The notes beneath the pieces were generated by a model. That model had not been told where the DNA came from. It saw only the letters and a program-made list of their open reading frames with translations, and made no database searches. From Euglena gracilis (lineage: Eukaryota > Euglenozoa > Euglenophyceae > Euglenales > Euglenaceae), in contig CAAHFI010075453.1 in the NCBI GenBank assembly GCA_900893395.1, positions 1 to 30,488 of the forward strand: a DNA stretch of 30,488 nt, written 5' to 3'. The first letter of the stretch is position 1, and each line of letters starts with the position of its first letter. The translations under genes were made by a program, and so were the position numbers. Below, piece by piece: positions 9,681 to 19,300 of this stretch.

Positions 9681-11590
9681 CAATATCAGTGGGCATAGGG
9701 GCCTTGGCCAGCCCCAGGAGGTTTGGGAGTGAATCCCAGAATGCCCCATTATTGTCCAAATTTTGGTTCCAAAGCCTCTTGTAAGGGGTCAACAGGGTGT
9801 GGAATTTTAACCCAGGAATCACAAGCAAGGCACTGTATGCATTACGGCTTGGGCCTTGGAGATTTGGAACAATAGTATTAAAGCGTCAGTCACTTGGTCT
9901 GGTGTGGCTTCAGGGTGGGGCACCCCCATATGCTCCAAAATTCCCACGTAATTGCAAAAGCACTCTGACAACGTTTTAAACTGTAACTTCTCCCCAGGAA
10001 ATCGTAAACGGTTTTAACCTGAATTTGTTTCCCCTCCAATATTTGCCTGAGCAAATCATGCAAATTAGGGGTCACCTCGGGGGTGGCGTTTGGCCCCTCC
10101 TGCAATTGGTGAAAACACCCCTGTAGGGGGGTGATGTTCAGGCAGGGGGTCCCTGGAACTTCCATTTCTATAACTTGGGGCCACCATGTGGCTGAATCCC
10201 AGCAGTGGTGACCATGAAAACTTTGGTCTGGGGAAACATTTTCAACCTGGGCAGAAATTTTTGAATTATTGACCGGGGTGGTTTGCATAAAGATCCCCCA
10301 CGTTGTCCAGTGTACATTGTAATGCGTTTACTGCTGTGGCCTCCCAGTGGGGCCAGCTGGCCCAAAAAATGGGCGGCTTTTTGTTGCCTGGGGATTGGGA
10401 GGCAAATAAATTGGTTTCCAAATTTAGGAAAAAAATTGAAATGCTGAATTAGCCATTGAAAGAGCTGCGGTTCCAATAAGTAGTCACCGCAGTCTGACTC
10501 CCACTTGCTTATGGGGTCTGCTAACCATTCCTTTGAAGGAAAGCATTTTCCTTGTAGATTTAATTTTTTCCATGCACCATTGAAAAATGGCCTTATTGGG
10601 CAGTTGAAAGGGTCTTTTCTGCCCCCCCCCCCTTTGGCAGGTAATAATTAATAAGCTTATTGTCCACTGAAATGGACACCGTTTTACCTGGCCTGCTTAG
10701 ACTCTTCACTCTGCTGATGGCTGCAGGTAATTCTTTTAGATTGCTTTATAAGGTGACGTTTTCTCTCCAAATCTCTTGGACAATTTCTCCAGTATGAATG
10801 TGCAACCGCCCCAGACAGCTGTCTGAGTGCAACTCCCTTGTTGCACGTTGGGGGAAAGGTCTGCCACCCCAGGTGTCCAGCAGATTTTTGATTTCCCTCA
10901 ATTGGGCTTTTACGTCCTGTTAAAAACGAATGGTTTGAGTTCCATGGGGCTGTGTACTTTTTGATCAAGACATTCGATAGGGAATCTGTGAAGGCCATAA
11001 AAACGGCAGGGCCATGAGGTTGCACCTACTTTGGCCCAAAATGGCAGCGGACTGCCTTTTCTACCTGAAATCGTTTTTCAATTTTTCCCCAAGTTCAGTT
11101 TTTATGGGTTTGACTTTTTGGGGGAATTTTCAATTTTCCATCTTGGATATTTAACTGGAAGCTCAAGTGGTTTACGACCTGGGTGGCTCGAAGGTTGACT
11201 TTTTAACATTAATTTTGAACCCCGAGTCGATTAGGTCTTTGTCAACCCTGTTCAAGGGGTTTTCAATGTATTTTGAGTGGGGGAAACCATTAAAATGTCG
11301 TAAATAAAAACGTAAATAAAACGTAAATACGTAAATAAAAACCTGGATTCCTTTTCTAATCCAACGTTTTTCGAATGTCTTCATGATTGACATAGAATTT
11401 TGTGGTATCACATTTAGGCAAAAACAGCCTGCCTGGAATTCCCAGGTTTTCCCCACCGCCTGATGCCTTAGAAAGGGCTTTAGAGTTGGGTTCACTGGTG
11501 TGAAAATATCCGTCTTTCCGATCGATTTTGGCCGCCCAGTGGCCTTTCTCCAAAACTGGGAAAGTGTTTTGAATGTGACCTAATTTGAAA
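9180..11590 (-). mobile_element. DIRS-order retrotransposon, copy 4 (RT, RNase H, spacer, recombinase)
   Basis: The most complete RT-to-recombinase piece, read from 11590 downward. RT first: an aspartate motif AAKIDRKDGYF near 11530 and NVKKSTF near 11195. RNase H follows at about 11040-10470, then a spacer of about 600 bp (10330-9830) also present in copy 5 at 12960-13270 and 13864-14060, then the recombinase at about 9830-9180. It starts abruptly at the RT, directly beside plus-oriented copy 5, so the two are divergently arranged. Fossil, many breaks. Confidence 0.75.
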
Positions 11591-13270
11591 GCTCAAAGAC
11601 ATGTTCCACAATGGCGCCCACCCGCCAGAACACAATTCGAACAGAATTGGAGAAGGTGGAATCCCAAGCCAAGGTGGAGGCCATGGTGGCCTCAGCAAGA
11701 GGTAGAAAAGGTTCGCCAAATCCCCCCAAACGTTCTAACACAACAACCCTTCTCAAGGGGAAGAAGGGGGGCACAGCATCCCACCCCCCAGATTTTACGT
11801 GGGACTGGAGACCAACGTCAAGCTCAGCCCCAGGGAGGGTAAATCAAGGCCAAGGCGGCGAGAGTTTGAATCATTTTCATTTGTTCGGCCACGGAGGCCA
11901 AAAGAGCAGGGCCATGGAGGCCATCATCTTCAGGGCCTGAGTGGCCAGAACTCACAGGGCCATGTGGGCCAAAGCGGTGGTCCAGAAATGGCCCCCCACA
12001 AGCTATGGTGCAAACCTTATACGAATCATCCCCGGCAGCCCCAGGAGGATGCCCCAGAGGGGGCAAAGGAGGACGAGGGTCTCAGCCCCCCCAAATCATT
12101 TAATTCCACCCTTGGAAGCTGAAATCAAGGGGGGGACCCTCAGTGACCCCCTATGGTATGTTACCAGACAAGGCGAAGGACAAGATGGAGCAGAGAGTCT
12201 GTGAGAGAGAGATGGTGGGTGCATGCACACCACCATCCATTACATCTTGGAAAAGACCAAACTTCAGGGGTTCCAAGGGTTTTAAAATGTTCCAAAAACC
12301 CAAACCAACCCGCAGAAAAAAATTTGATTGAAGAAATAAATACCACGGAGGAAAATTGGGGGGACACCCCTCTACACCAGAGACTGCAAAAACGTCTAAA
12401 ATTGTGGCTGAAAAATGCCCCTCCAGCAACCTTCTAAATTATAAAAGATGGAACTGATAAAAGATGGAATTAAACCCACTTGGGTCAAACCACCAAAATT
12501 ATCCACACATCCAAAAACGAGAGCCAACCTAGACCTGAAACAGGCAGAAAAAGTCCTGTTGGATTACGAAAGAACTTGGTACATAAAGATGGTTCAGGAT
12601 TCAGGAACCCAACAGCTAATTCCCTGGTTCCTGATATCAAAACCGGAAGGGGGGCAAACGAAATGGACGCTCATCAGAGACTGCAGGGAAAAATACCAAA
12701 TTTTTTTTGGAATGCTGTGGTCTGCTCTCTCTTGCTTGATTGGGCCCCAATGCAGGCGTTTATGCTGGGCTGGTGGTTCCGTCTTCCCTTTGGTCTTTCT
12801 GGCAACTGTGGTCCACAGGCCGTGGCCGTCACGGGCTGGGGTTTTCTGATGGGAAACTTCTGATACTGGGATCTGGGGGGTGGGCGGCCCGGTTCGCCAC
12901 ATGTCGCATGCACCTGCTTATCCTCCGGCTGCAACGGCGACAGCCAGATCGCCCCACTGGGATGCGAGGGCAGTGGATGCCCTCCAATGACCCTGGACAA
13001 CATGGGGAACTTTATGCAAACCCTCCTTGGACAATCATGCAGAAATTTCTTCCACGATTGGAATGTTTTCCCATTCCAAATTTTTGATGGTCACCCCCAT
13101 TTGGGATTCAGCCACGTGGTGGCCCCAATTAATCAAGATGAAACTGCCAGTAACCCCCTGCCTGAAAATCACCACCTACAGGGGTGTGATCACCAATTGC
13201 AGGCCGGAGAAAACGCTACCCACCAGGTGGCCCCTCCCTTGCATGATTTGCCTAGGAAAATATCGGACGG
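11590..13270 (+). mobile_element. DIRS-order retrotransposon, copy 5, first part (gag-like, RT start, spacer)
   Basis: The plus strand begins with a gag-like region (11600-12200) rich in GGCCATGGAGGCC-type words. A linker follows (12240-12440), then an RT N-terminal block (12480-12715) including a WFLISKPEGG-like stretch and a DCRE block. At about 12720 the RT is replaced by the short segment shared with 2060-2250. From about 12960 the inter-domain spacer found in copy 4 resumes and runs to 13270, where the miniature LTR element is inserted. Fossil. Confidence 0.65.
12720..12890. repeat. short segment shared, inverted, with 2085-2240
   Basis: Aligns with the reverse complement of 2085-2240 through the CCGTGGCCGTCAC block and flanking GGGCTGG and CTTTCTGG words. 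It interrupts the RT of copy 5. Nature unknown. Confidence 0.45.
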
Positions 13271-13522
13271 TGTGGGGATCGCAGCGGGTTTGTGCAGACT
13301 ATGTGATGTCGCGGAGCGGCACTGGGCTGCCTGGCGGCAGCCCTGTGAAGCGCCAGCTGAGGACTCCTTTTTCACCACCGCTAGTCTGGAGGCATGACGC
13401 TAGCAGAGGAACCGGGAGGTCGTGGGTTCGATTCCCGGTCGGAAAATGGCGTCCGGATCAGGACGGTGAGAGACGCCGGCCCTTAGGGCTTCGAACACGT
13501 GCCGTAAAACAAAGAATCCACT
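13271..13522 (+). repeat. 5' LTR of the TRIM-like element
   Basis: Starts TGTGGGGATCGC and shares long blocks with 13598-13863 (CTGGAGGCATGACGCTAGC, AACCGGG, GGTCGTGGGTTC). It contains a perfect Pol III B-box word at 13425-13435. Confidence 0.8.
13425..13435 (+). promoter_or_regulatory. tRNA-type Pol III B-box in the TRIM LTR
   Basis: GGTTCGATTCC matches the B-box consensus GGTTCGANTCC. About 24 bases upstream, TAGCAGAGGAACCGG resembles an A-box (TRGCNNAGYNGG), though A-to-B spacing is shorter than in a normal tRNA gene. No complete cloverleaf can be drawn. The second LTR has the same site with one change at 13765-13775. Confidence 0.55.
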
Positions 13523-13534
13523 TGGCAGCAGAGG
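13523..13534 (+). promoter_or_regulatory. primer binding site, initiator tRNA-Met type
   Basis: TGGCAGCAGAGG starts at the first base after the 5' LTR. It differs at one position from the complement of the initiator-Met tRNA 3' end (ACCA-tailed). Confidence 0.7.
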
Positions 13535-13586
13535 GTCCCACGGCGATCAAAAAGGAGTCTTGAAGAGCGAACTCCGGTCTCTCCTT

Positions 13587-13597
13587 AGGAAGGGGAG
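13587..13597 (+). promoter_or_regulatory. polypurine tract of the TRIM-like element
   Basis: AGGAAGGGGAG is a pure purine run ending exactly at the start of the 3' LTR, as expected for plus-strand priming. Confidence 0.75.
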
Positions 13598-13863
13598 TGT
13601 GGGGATCGCCGTGGGTTGGTCCACGACTATGGGACGTCACGGAGCGGTACTGGGGGCTCAGGAGGCTGCCTGGCGGGAGACCGGTGACCCGCCAGGTGAG
13701 AACCTCCTTTTTCGCCACCGGTGGTCTGGAGGCATGACGCTAGCCGAGGAACCGGGTGGTCGTGGGTTCCATTCCCGGGTCGGAAATTGGCGTCCGGCTC
13801 GGGACAGTGAGAGGAACCGGCCCTTCGGGCATCGAACACTTGCCTTAAAACAAAGAGCCCACC
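13598..13863 (+). repeat. 3' LTR of the TRIM-like element
   Basis: Starts TGTGGGGATCGCCG and aligns with 13271-13522, with moderate divergence and a few small indels (266 versus 252 bp). It carries the B-box word GGTTCCATTCC at 13765-13775. Confidence 0.8.
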
Positions 13864-14276
13864 AGGAGAAACAAATACAGAGTAAATCCGTTGACGATTT
13901 CCTGGGGAGAAACCCGAGTTTAAAGCGTTTTCAGAGTTCCTTTTCATTATTTCGGGTGAGTTTGGACAAAATGGGTCTACCCCCCCGAAGCCACAACTGG
14001 CCACGTGGCTGGCGCCTTAGGACAATTTTTTCAGTTATCCAAGGCCCAGGCACGTAATGCCTACAGTGCTATGCTTTTAATTCCTGGGTTTAGTGGTTTG
14101 AGACTCCGCACCATGTTGGCCCCTTAGAAGAGGCTTTGGAATCAAAAGCTGGAAAGAATTGGAGTTTTTTGGGATCCCCTCCCAATCCTCATGGGGGTGG
14201 CCCAGGCCCCCTTTCCCTCTGGTATATGCATGTTGCGCACACAGCTGATTTTTGCTCCAGAATTCTCTGTTTGTAC
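13864..14276 (+). mobile_element. DIRS-order retrotransposon, copy 5, second part (spacer and recombinase start)
   Basis: Plus-strand sequence resumes after the TRIM-like element with AACAAATACAG, matching the spacer of copy 4. It continues to the region homologous to the reverse complement of 940-1145 (TACAGTGCTATGC, GGGATCCCCTCCCAATCCTC, CTCTGTTTGTAC). It is cut at 14276 by the third fold-back piece. Fossil. Confidence 0.7.
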
Positions 14277-14511
14277 CCGACAAGGGATGTAGGGACATGA
14301 AGGGACACCGAGGGCGAAGCACAAAGACCTTGTGAGCGCGACCCCCGTACCCGTAAAATAATTTTTTTGTTTAAAAGCCGTCCGTCAAAAAATAGGGCCC
14401 AGGAAGGGAAGGGGATGACCCCCTCCCAGGGACAAGAAGTCACGTCGTCAAGTCGGAGCAGCATCTTCAGCCATCTGTGGCAAGGCGGCACTAAGCAGAG
14501 ACTCCTGACCC
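14277..14511. mobile_element. fold-back element 3 (partial)
   Basis: Aligns with the reverse complement of about 8885-9110: GACACCGAGGGCGAAGCACAAAG, a middle block with AAAAGCCGTC, then CAAGAAG-CACGTCG, CGGAGCAGCATC and CTCCTGACCC. Only one arm is present, because a TRIM LTR begins at 14512. Confidence 0.65.
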
Positions 14512-14649
14512 TGTGGGGACCGCCGTTGGTTGGTCGACGACTATGGGATATCCTGGAGCGGCACTGGGGGCTCAGAAGGTTACCTGGCAGGAGACCGGTG
14601 AACCGCCAGGTGATGACATCATTTTCCCCACCGGTAGTCTGGAGGCATG
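14512..14649 (+). repeat. truncated LTR of the TRIM-like family
   Basis: Third copy of the TRIM LTR: TGTGGGGACCGCC at the start, CCACCGGTAGTCTGGAGGCATG at the end (shown here as two overlapping landmarks CCACCGGTAGTC and CTGGAGGCATG). It ends just before its B-box region, where the chromovirus region begins. It inserts into fold-back element 3. Confidence 0.75.
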
Positions 14650-15099
14650 TTATGTTTTCGTCCAGGTGTGTCGATTTCAGACACCGCTGTACACCACCTA
14701 GCAGCTACCCCAGCCGACAGAAACTTATGAACTGAAACACACACGAACACACATCACAAGCACCAACCCTCCTACCAATGCGCTCAATGTCTCAGGATCT
14801 CCGCTGACTATGAGTTTGATTGTTGATGACTTGTTGAGTCTTCCAAACTATTCTGATTGGATCCTGCAACCAGGAATTTTTACCCCCCTACACTTGGCAG
14901 TCGTACCTTCACGTTAATTAATGGTACACTGGGAACGGATTTAAAAGATCACAAGAAAATGGGTGGTACACCCATCGGTACACCTGGTAGCTTTTCACCC
15001 TATCACAACATCGCCTAACAGTTTTTCGCAATTCGCGATGGTGAATCAAGCACTACAGTGCAAAAGCATAGCCTAACTCTTCGGATTTTCCAACACGCC

Positions 15100-15215
15100 C
15101 CCCATGCGCCTATGGCGCTTTCCAAACCTCCCGCGCATATCACGCTTCACGCACATAGTGCGAATCCCGCGCATATCGCGCATTCCCCGTCCTGCGCATT
15201 ACCGATGATAGGGCA
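15100..15215. repeat. short GCGCATAT-rich irregular repeats
   Basis: Several spaced words of the form CGCATAT, GCGCATT and CGCATA occur between 15100 and 15215 inside the gag-like part of the chromovirus. They are too irregular for a satellite and probably reflect local slippage. Confidence 0.4.
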
Positions 15216-15859
15216 TATGCTCAACCCATTCATACCCCCCTGGATCGAGTCCTACGGACATGTGTGTGGATGATTTACAATTCCGTTGTTCTGTTTTACA
15301 GCACGTTCCCCCCCTTCAGGACGTTGAGCAGATCTCCAAGCACAACAAGGACACCTGGATATCTTTTCAGTTCGGTCAATAACGCATTTTGAGAAATTGG
15401 TTTTCAAAAATCGCTGATATGGCGGTTAAGTTTGATTTGACCTTATACATTGATGTATACTCATCCAACACGCCTTCGTGATTACCGCGACATTGGTCGC
15501 AAAATTCTAACGCCTTTGATAAGTTTAGGGGAGACAATATCCTATACATGCATCCCCCCCTAAAACTTATCCCGCTGGATGTAAATAGGAATTTCCAGGA
15601 TCAAGCGCGAAGCGCACTACTCATCTCTGTGAATCCCGCAGCGGAGTGGTTTCAAATCCTGACTTATGTCACTTTTTTTTGGGTGGAACCTGCCAAACGA
15701 TGTTCCTCTATTCGACGATATCCGTGGAGTAGTGTTAGAAAGCACCCTTCCAAGAAATCATTTTTCGTGTTTTTTTTACGTTTTCAACGTTTCTACAGCA
15801 CCACCCTTGAATGTGATTGTGTTGTATCATAACGACCATCAGGGAGCCGATACGGCTCT

Positions 15860-16570
15860 TTGAGCAACATGCGTATAGGCATCACCGCTCTTCCCCCCCA
15901 AATGGTTGATATGACCCATAAACTAGTTTCCGCTGTCGATGAAGGTGCAGGACAGCATCCCAATTCATCAGAATTTTGTATGCACATCAGTCGCGAGTTT
16001 TCTGGTGTTTTGGAGAACCCTGTTTACGCTTGTGATGTAGACCCCGCAATCAGCGGACCTTTTGGAGTTTGTAAAATTGAGCTTAAAGAAGGCGCAAAGC
16101 CAATGCATCGGAAATTTTCCGTTGTTCAGGAGAAACAGAGACAGCTCTCAATGAAAAATGATTGAAAAGCTCATAGAGCAGAAGTTGATCAACCCTTCCA
16201 AAAGTGAATAGGCCTCCCATGCTTTTGCCGTTCCCAAGCCCACAGACCCATCAGGTCAGAAAAAGTGGAGGCTGGTACTGGATTATAAGGACTTAAATTC
16301 TCAGACGAAGAAACACCCATTCCCGTTACCTCCAATTGATGACCTTATCACAAAACAAGCGGATAACCGCTTGTGGACAATTTTTGACCTGGAGGATGGT
16401 TTCCACCAAATGTACCTGGATCCCGAATCTCAAGCCTATAGAGCATGTGTACCATCCAAAGCTGTATACCAATGGACGGTTTTACCAGTGGGTGTTAGGA
16501 ATGGCCCAGCCACGTTTCAGCGCATTATCCAATGTTATTTCGCGAAGCGATGAAGTTTTGCGGGCACAAT
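15860..16570 (+). pseudogene. reverse transcriptase region of the chromovirus
   Basis: Visible landmarks are VDPAISGPFGVCKIELKEG before the palm, the RWRLVLDYKDLNSQT-like block around 16265-16310, and TIFDLEDGFHQMYLDP (first catalytic aspartate) around 16378-16425. TVLPVGVRNGPATFQ follows at about 16475-16520. The stretch that should follow with the YIDD box is not seen. Clear Ty3-type RT of a fossil element. Confidence 0.85.
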
Positions 16571-16789
16571 CATAATAATGGCCAACGCCGAGCGGCGCAT
16601 AGCAAACTAGAGGCCATTAAGAAACGGGCACCTGAGATTTTTAAGACCATCACCCATTTGAAAGGATTTTTGGCATTAGACCAATCCTACGCAATTTACA
16701 TGAAAGATTCTGCGAAAATGGCGGTACCGCTCACGAGAGCTCAAAAGTCGCGCACCCGAAAAAACCCAAATTAAACGGGACGCAGACAT

Positions 16790-17260
16790 GTGTGAAGCTC
16801 TAGAGAGCATTAAAAAGCTAAAGCTTGAAAATGGCGTACTCGACATCGCGGATCCCTGCAAGCTTTACGTGCTAGAAATCGATAGCAGAGCTTATCCTGC
16901 TGGCGGAGTGTTAAGCCAGCACAACGCGGCTAACGAACTACGACCTGTAACATTTTTCAGCAGGAAGCTACAAGGTGAAGATGGCAAAGGCCAAGTCAAA
17001 TGGACAGTCCGTGAGAAAGAAACGTACACAATCGTACTTATTTTGCAAAAATTCCTAATTGGGTCGCCAGTTCCTTGGTGCAAATACTAGTGTTGACTGA
17101 CAATGTGAGTCTTCAACACTGGTACACCGATGATCTGAACAAAGCGACGTCTTCCGTAGGCCGAAGATGCCGATGGCATGATTTTTTGTCGCAATTCAAC
17201 CTGGTGGTTGTATGTACCCCAGGAAATACGCAAAAAGTAGCAGACCCGCTTAGTCGAGCA
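16790..17260 (+). pseudogene. RNase H region of the chromovirus
   Basis: The block YVLEIDSRAYPAGGVLSQ around 16870-16920 is the family's DAS/D-AVG-VLSQ motif. It is followed by PVTFFSRKLQG and TVREKETYTIV, then NVSLQHWYTDDLNKATS and RRCRWHDFLSQFNL. All follow the order expected of a Ty3-type RNase H and its connection to integrase. Fossil. Confidence 0.85.
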
Positions 17261-18599
17261 CCCTGGCATTACCCCGGTAACCCAGATGAGGGTGATGCCA
17301 CCTTTCATGGCAGCCAACGGGCTGATAAAGATGTACTTCGATATGACGCAGCCGACGATATGTTGGATTCTTTTCCCGTTTCATCGATTTTGTGTTCTTT
17401 GCAAGTCTCTCCTATACGGGGGAGAAGGCAGCGAGGCCGTACAACTGGTCTCCGCCGCGTTACGCGATCCTAATCACCTTCTCTCCACTTCTTTCGTGAA
17501 TGGGATTACTCCCATGATCCCGTATATAGCACGATAGTGCGTAAGCTGCACAATGACGAAGTTGTATATAATGTTCCCTTCTCTCCTTTTCTGTTGTTTT
17601 GTGATGATGCGGGATATAAGTAATGTATACCCCGTGCCTTGGTTGATGACGCAATTTTGTGTTACTGCAACGAGGGGCACCCTGGAGCGGCACCTTTGAA
17701 AAAAAGTGTATGCTTGAGAAATGCGTTGAATACCGTGCGAACATTACGATAGTGAAGGTCCAGAATATTCTTGCAGGTATTCGCTGAGTGAGGGGTGTAC
17801 CAACCAAAACATCATCGATCACAACTGCAAACGACAAATTCTTTCCTGGGTGGCAGATATTGTACAACCCTGAAAGAAAGAGAACTGCATTCGCGCTGCT
17901 TGCAAATCTCGCAACGGTGCCAAATCTGTCAAGCTGTGAAACCACGCAGAGGTACCCCACTGGTACGCTGGACTTTCTGCTCGCACCCCTGACTTTTATA
18001 CGTCCCTCTGCTTGGATTTTCTTGAATTAGAACCTTGCAAAAGACCAGACAGCAAAATTTACGATTACGTTTTTGTTGTCGTCTGCAGGCTGAGTGGTCA
18101 CATAGTAGCCATTCTATGCCAAAAGGCAGGGTTCACCGCGCAAATTTTAGTGCATAATTTTCTGGAGAAGTGTATTTGCATAATGTGACGTGTTCAAGAT
18201 GATTTGATTTCTACCCGATTCTTCACAACCCTATGCGGTTTGCTGGGAATCGAACAGCATTTTTCCATTATATATCGCCCGAAGGGAAATGGCCGCGCCG
18301 AGGCTGCAGTGAAGGCTGTTGAAAATACGCTCCGCCTTTCACTGGCTGACTCACAAAAAATCTGGGTCCAGGTTTTGCCAATTTCCCTCCTTTGAAAACT
18401 ATACCGGGATTAGTTTTACAACATTCCCCATATAAAATTGTTTTTTGGCGTGACCAGCCGGCGATTGGGGATATACCACCAGAGAGACCAGCTCGAAGTA
18501 GCGTAACTTGTGAGACATGGTTCTCAGAAGCAGAGTCTCTCAAAAACCTACTGTTCAGACAGACATAATTTACAACCATTCTCAAAAGAGAAATAAATT

Positions 18600-19127
18600 T
18601 TGCAAGAATTCAAAACACCTGGCTACAGTGCTGGTGACCGCGTGTGGGTACGAAATAGCCGCACCCGCATGCAATCTTCCAAGCTGGACCACCTCTGGCT
18701 CGGGCCCTGTGAAATTCTCGAACGCGTTGATAGATGTGGCCGCTATAGGGTGGCACGGCCCAACGGGATCGATGGTGTTCACATGGATGATTTCAAGCCA
18801 TACCTTTCCCCGCCTAATGGCAAAGCACTTCCGTGCCTTTATTTCAAGCCCCGTTCAAAATTGCCGGAAACAGATGATTTTGTGGTGGAAAAAATTCTCG
18901 AGCACAAAATTGATCGGGGAGTCCATTACGGGAATGTCAGGTGGAAAGGCTATGGGTCAGAGGAGGACACCTGGGAGCCAGCCTCCAGTTTTGTCGGTTG
19001 TGTGCAACAGGACTGGAAGCTATGGAATAAAAGAAATGTTGGCGGCGGCCCCTGGGTGCGCCTCCAGGCAGGACAAAACACCAAAAAAGACCATCTGCGG
19101 AAGGTTCCGCTTTTCGGAACTTCCTAA
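18600..19127 (+). pseudogene. integrase C-terminus with GPY/F module and chromodomain
   Basis: One open stretch of 175 codons. It contains a GDRVWVRNS start of the integrase C-terminal module, the LGPCEILERVDRCGRYRV segment (GPY/F-type) around 18696-18750, and a chromodomain from about 18876 with VVEKILEHK, VRWKGYG and EEDTWEP (aromatic-cage residues W and the ED-TWEP signature). In chromoviruses this domain is thought to read modified histone H3 and steer integration. Best preserved part of the fossil. Confidence 0.85.
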
Positions 19128-19300
19128 TTCCAGGCTTATATATGACCTCCTCTCTGCAGGCGGGTCCAATCCTGATCACTTCACCCCTCAATATGGCAGC
19201 CAATACTTGTGCTTGACTTGGAAGAGTTACTGGAAAGTATTGGTATCTCGAAAGTTTGCTGAAAGACCCCAGAAACTGAAAGAACATAGAAATTTATGTA

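Larger units (their letters stand above)
13271..13863 (+). mobile_element. TRIM-like miniature LTR retrotransposon with initiator-Met primer site
   Basis: A very small element (about 593 bp): LTR 13271-13522, interior of 75 bp, LTR 13598-13863. The interior starts directly with TGGCAGCAGAGG, an 11/12 match to the complement of the 3' end of animal-type initiator tRNA-Met (TGGTAGCAGAGG), and ends with the polypurine tract AGGAAGGGGAG directly before the second LTR. The LTRs start TGTGGGGATCGC. No protein could be coded. It sits inside DIRS copy 5; compared with copy 4 (reverse complement near 10045) the flanks ACGG and AGGA are consistent with a decayed 4-bp duplication of AGGG. It fits TRIM elements, which are non-autonomous and borrow proteins in trans. 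Confidence 0.8.
14650..19300 (+). mobile_element. degraded chromovirus (Ty3 lineage LTR retrotransposon)
   Basis: The plus strand carries in order: a gag-like region (about 14790-15830, weak), an RT (about 16050-16550), RNase H (about 16790-17260), integrase (about 17540-18480) with a zinc-binding HHCC-like part and the PKGNGRAEAAVKAV segment of the core, a GPY/F module (about 18690-18760) and a C-terminal chromodomain (about 18876-19020). That order with a terminal chromodomain defines chromoviruses. Protease was not identified. Flanking LTRs could not be paired inside the window. It is a fossil with many breaks and at least one sizeable loss in RT. Outer limits are approximate. Confidence 0.85.

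Noticed and set aside
13395-13445. a genuine tRNA gene
   Set aside because: The B-box is perfect but no acceptor, D or anticodon arms can be folded, the A-to-B spacing is too short, and the sequence repeats in a second LTR.
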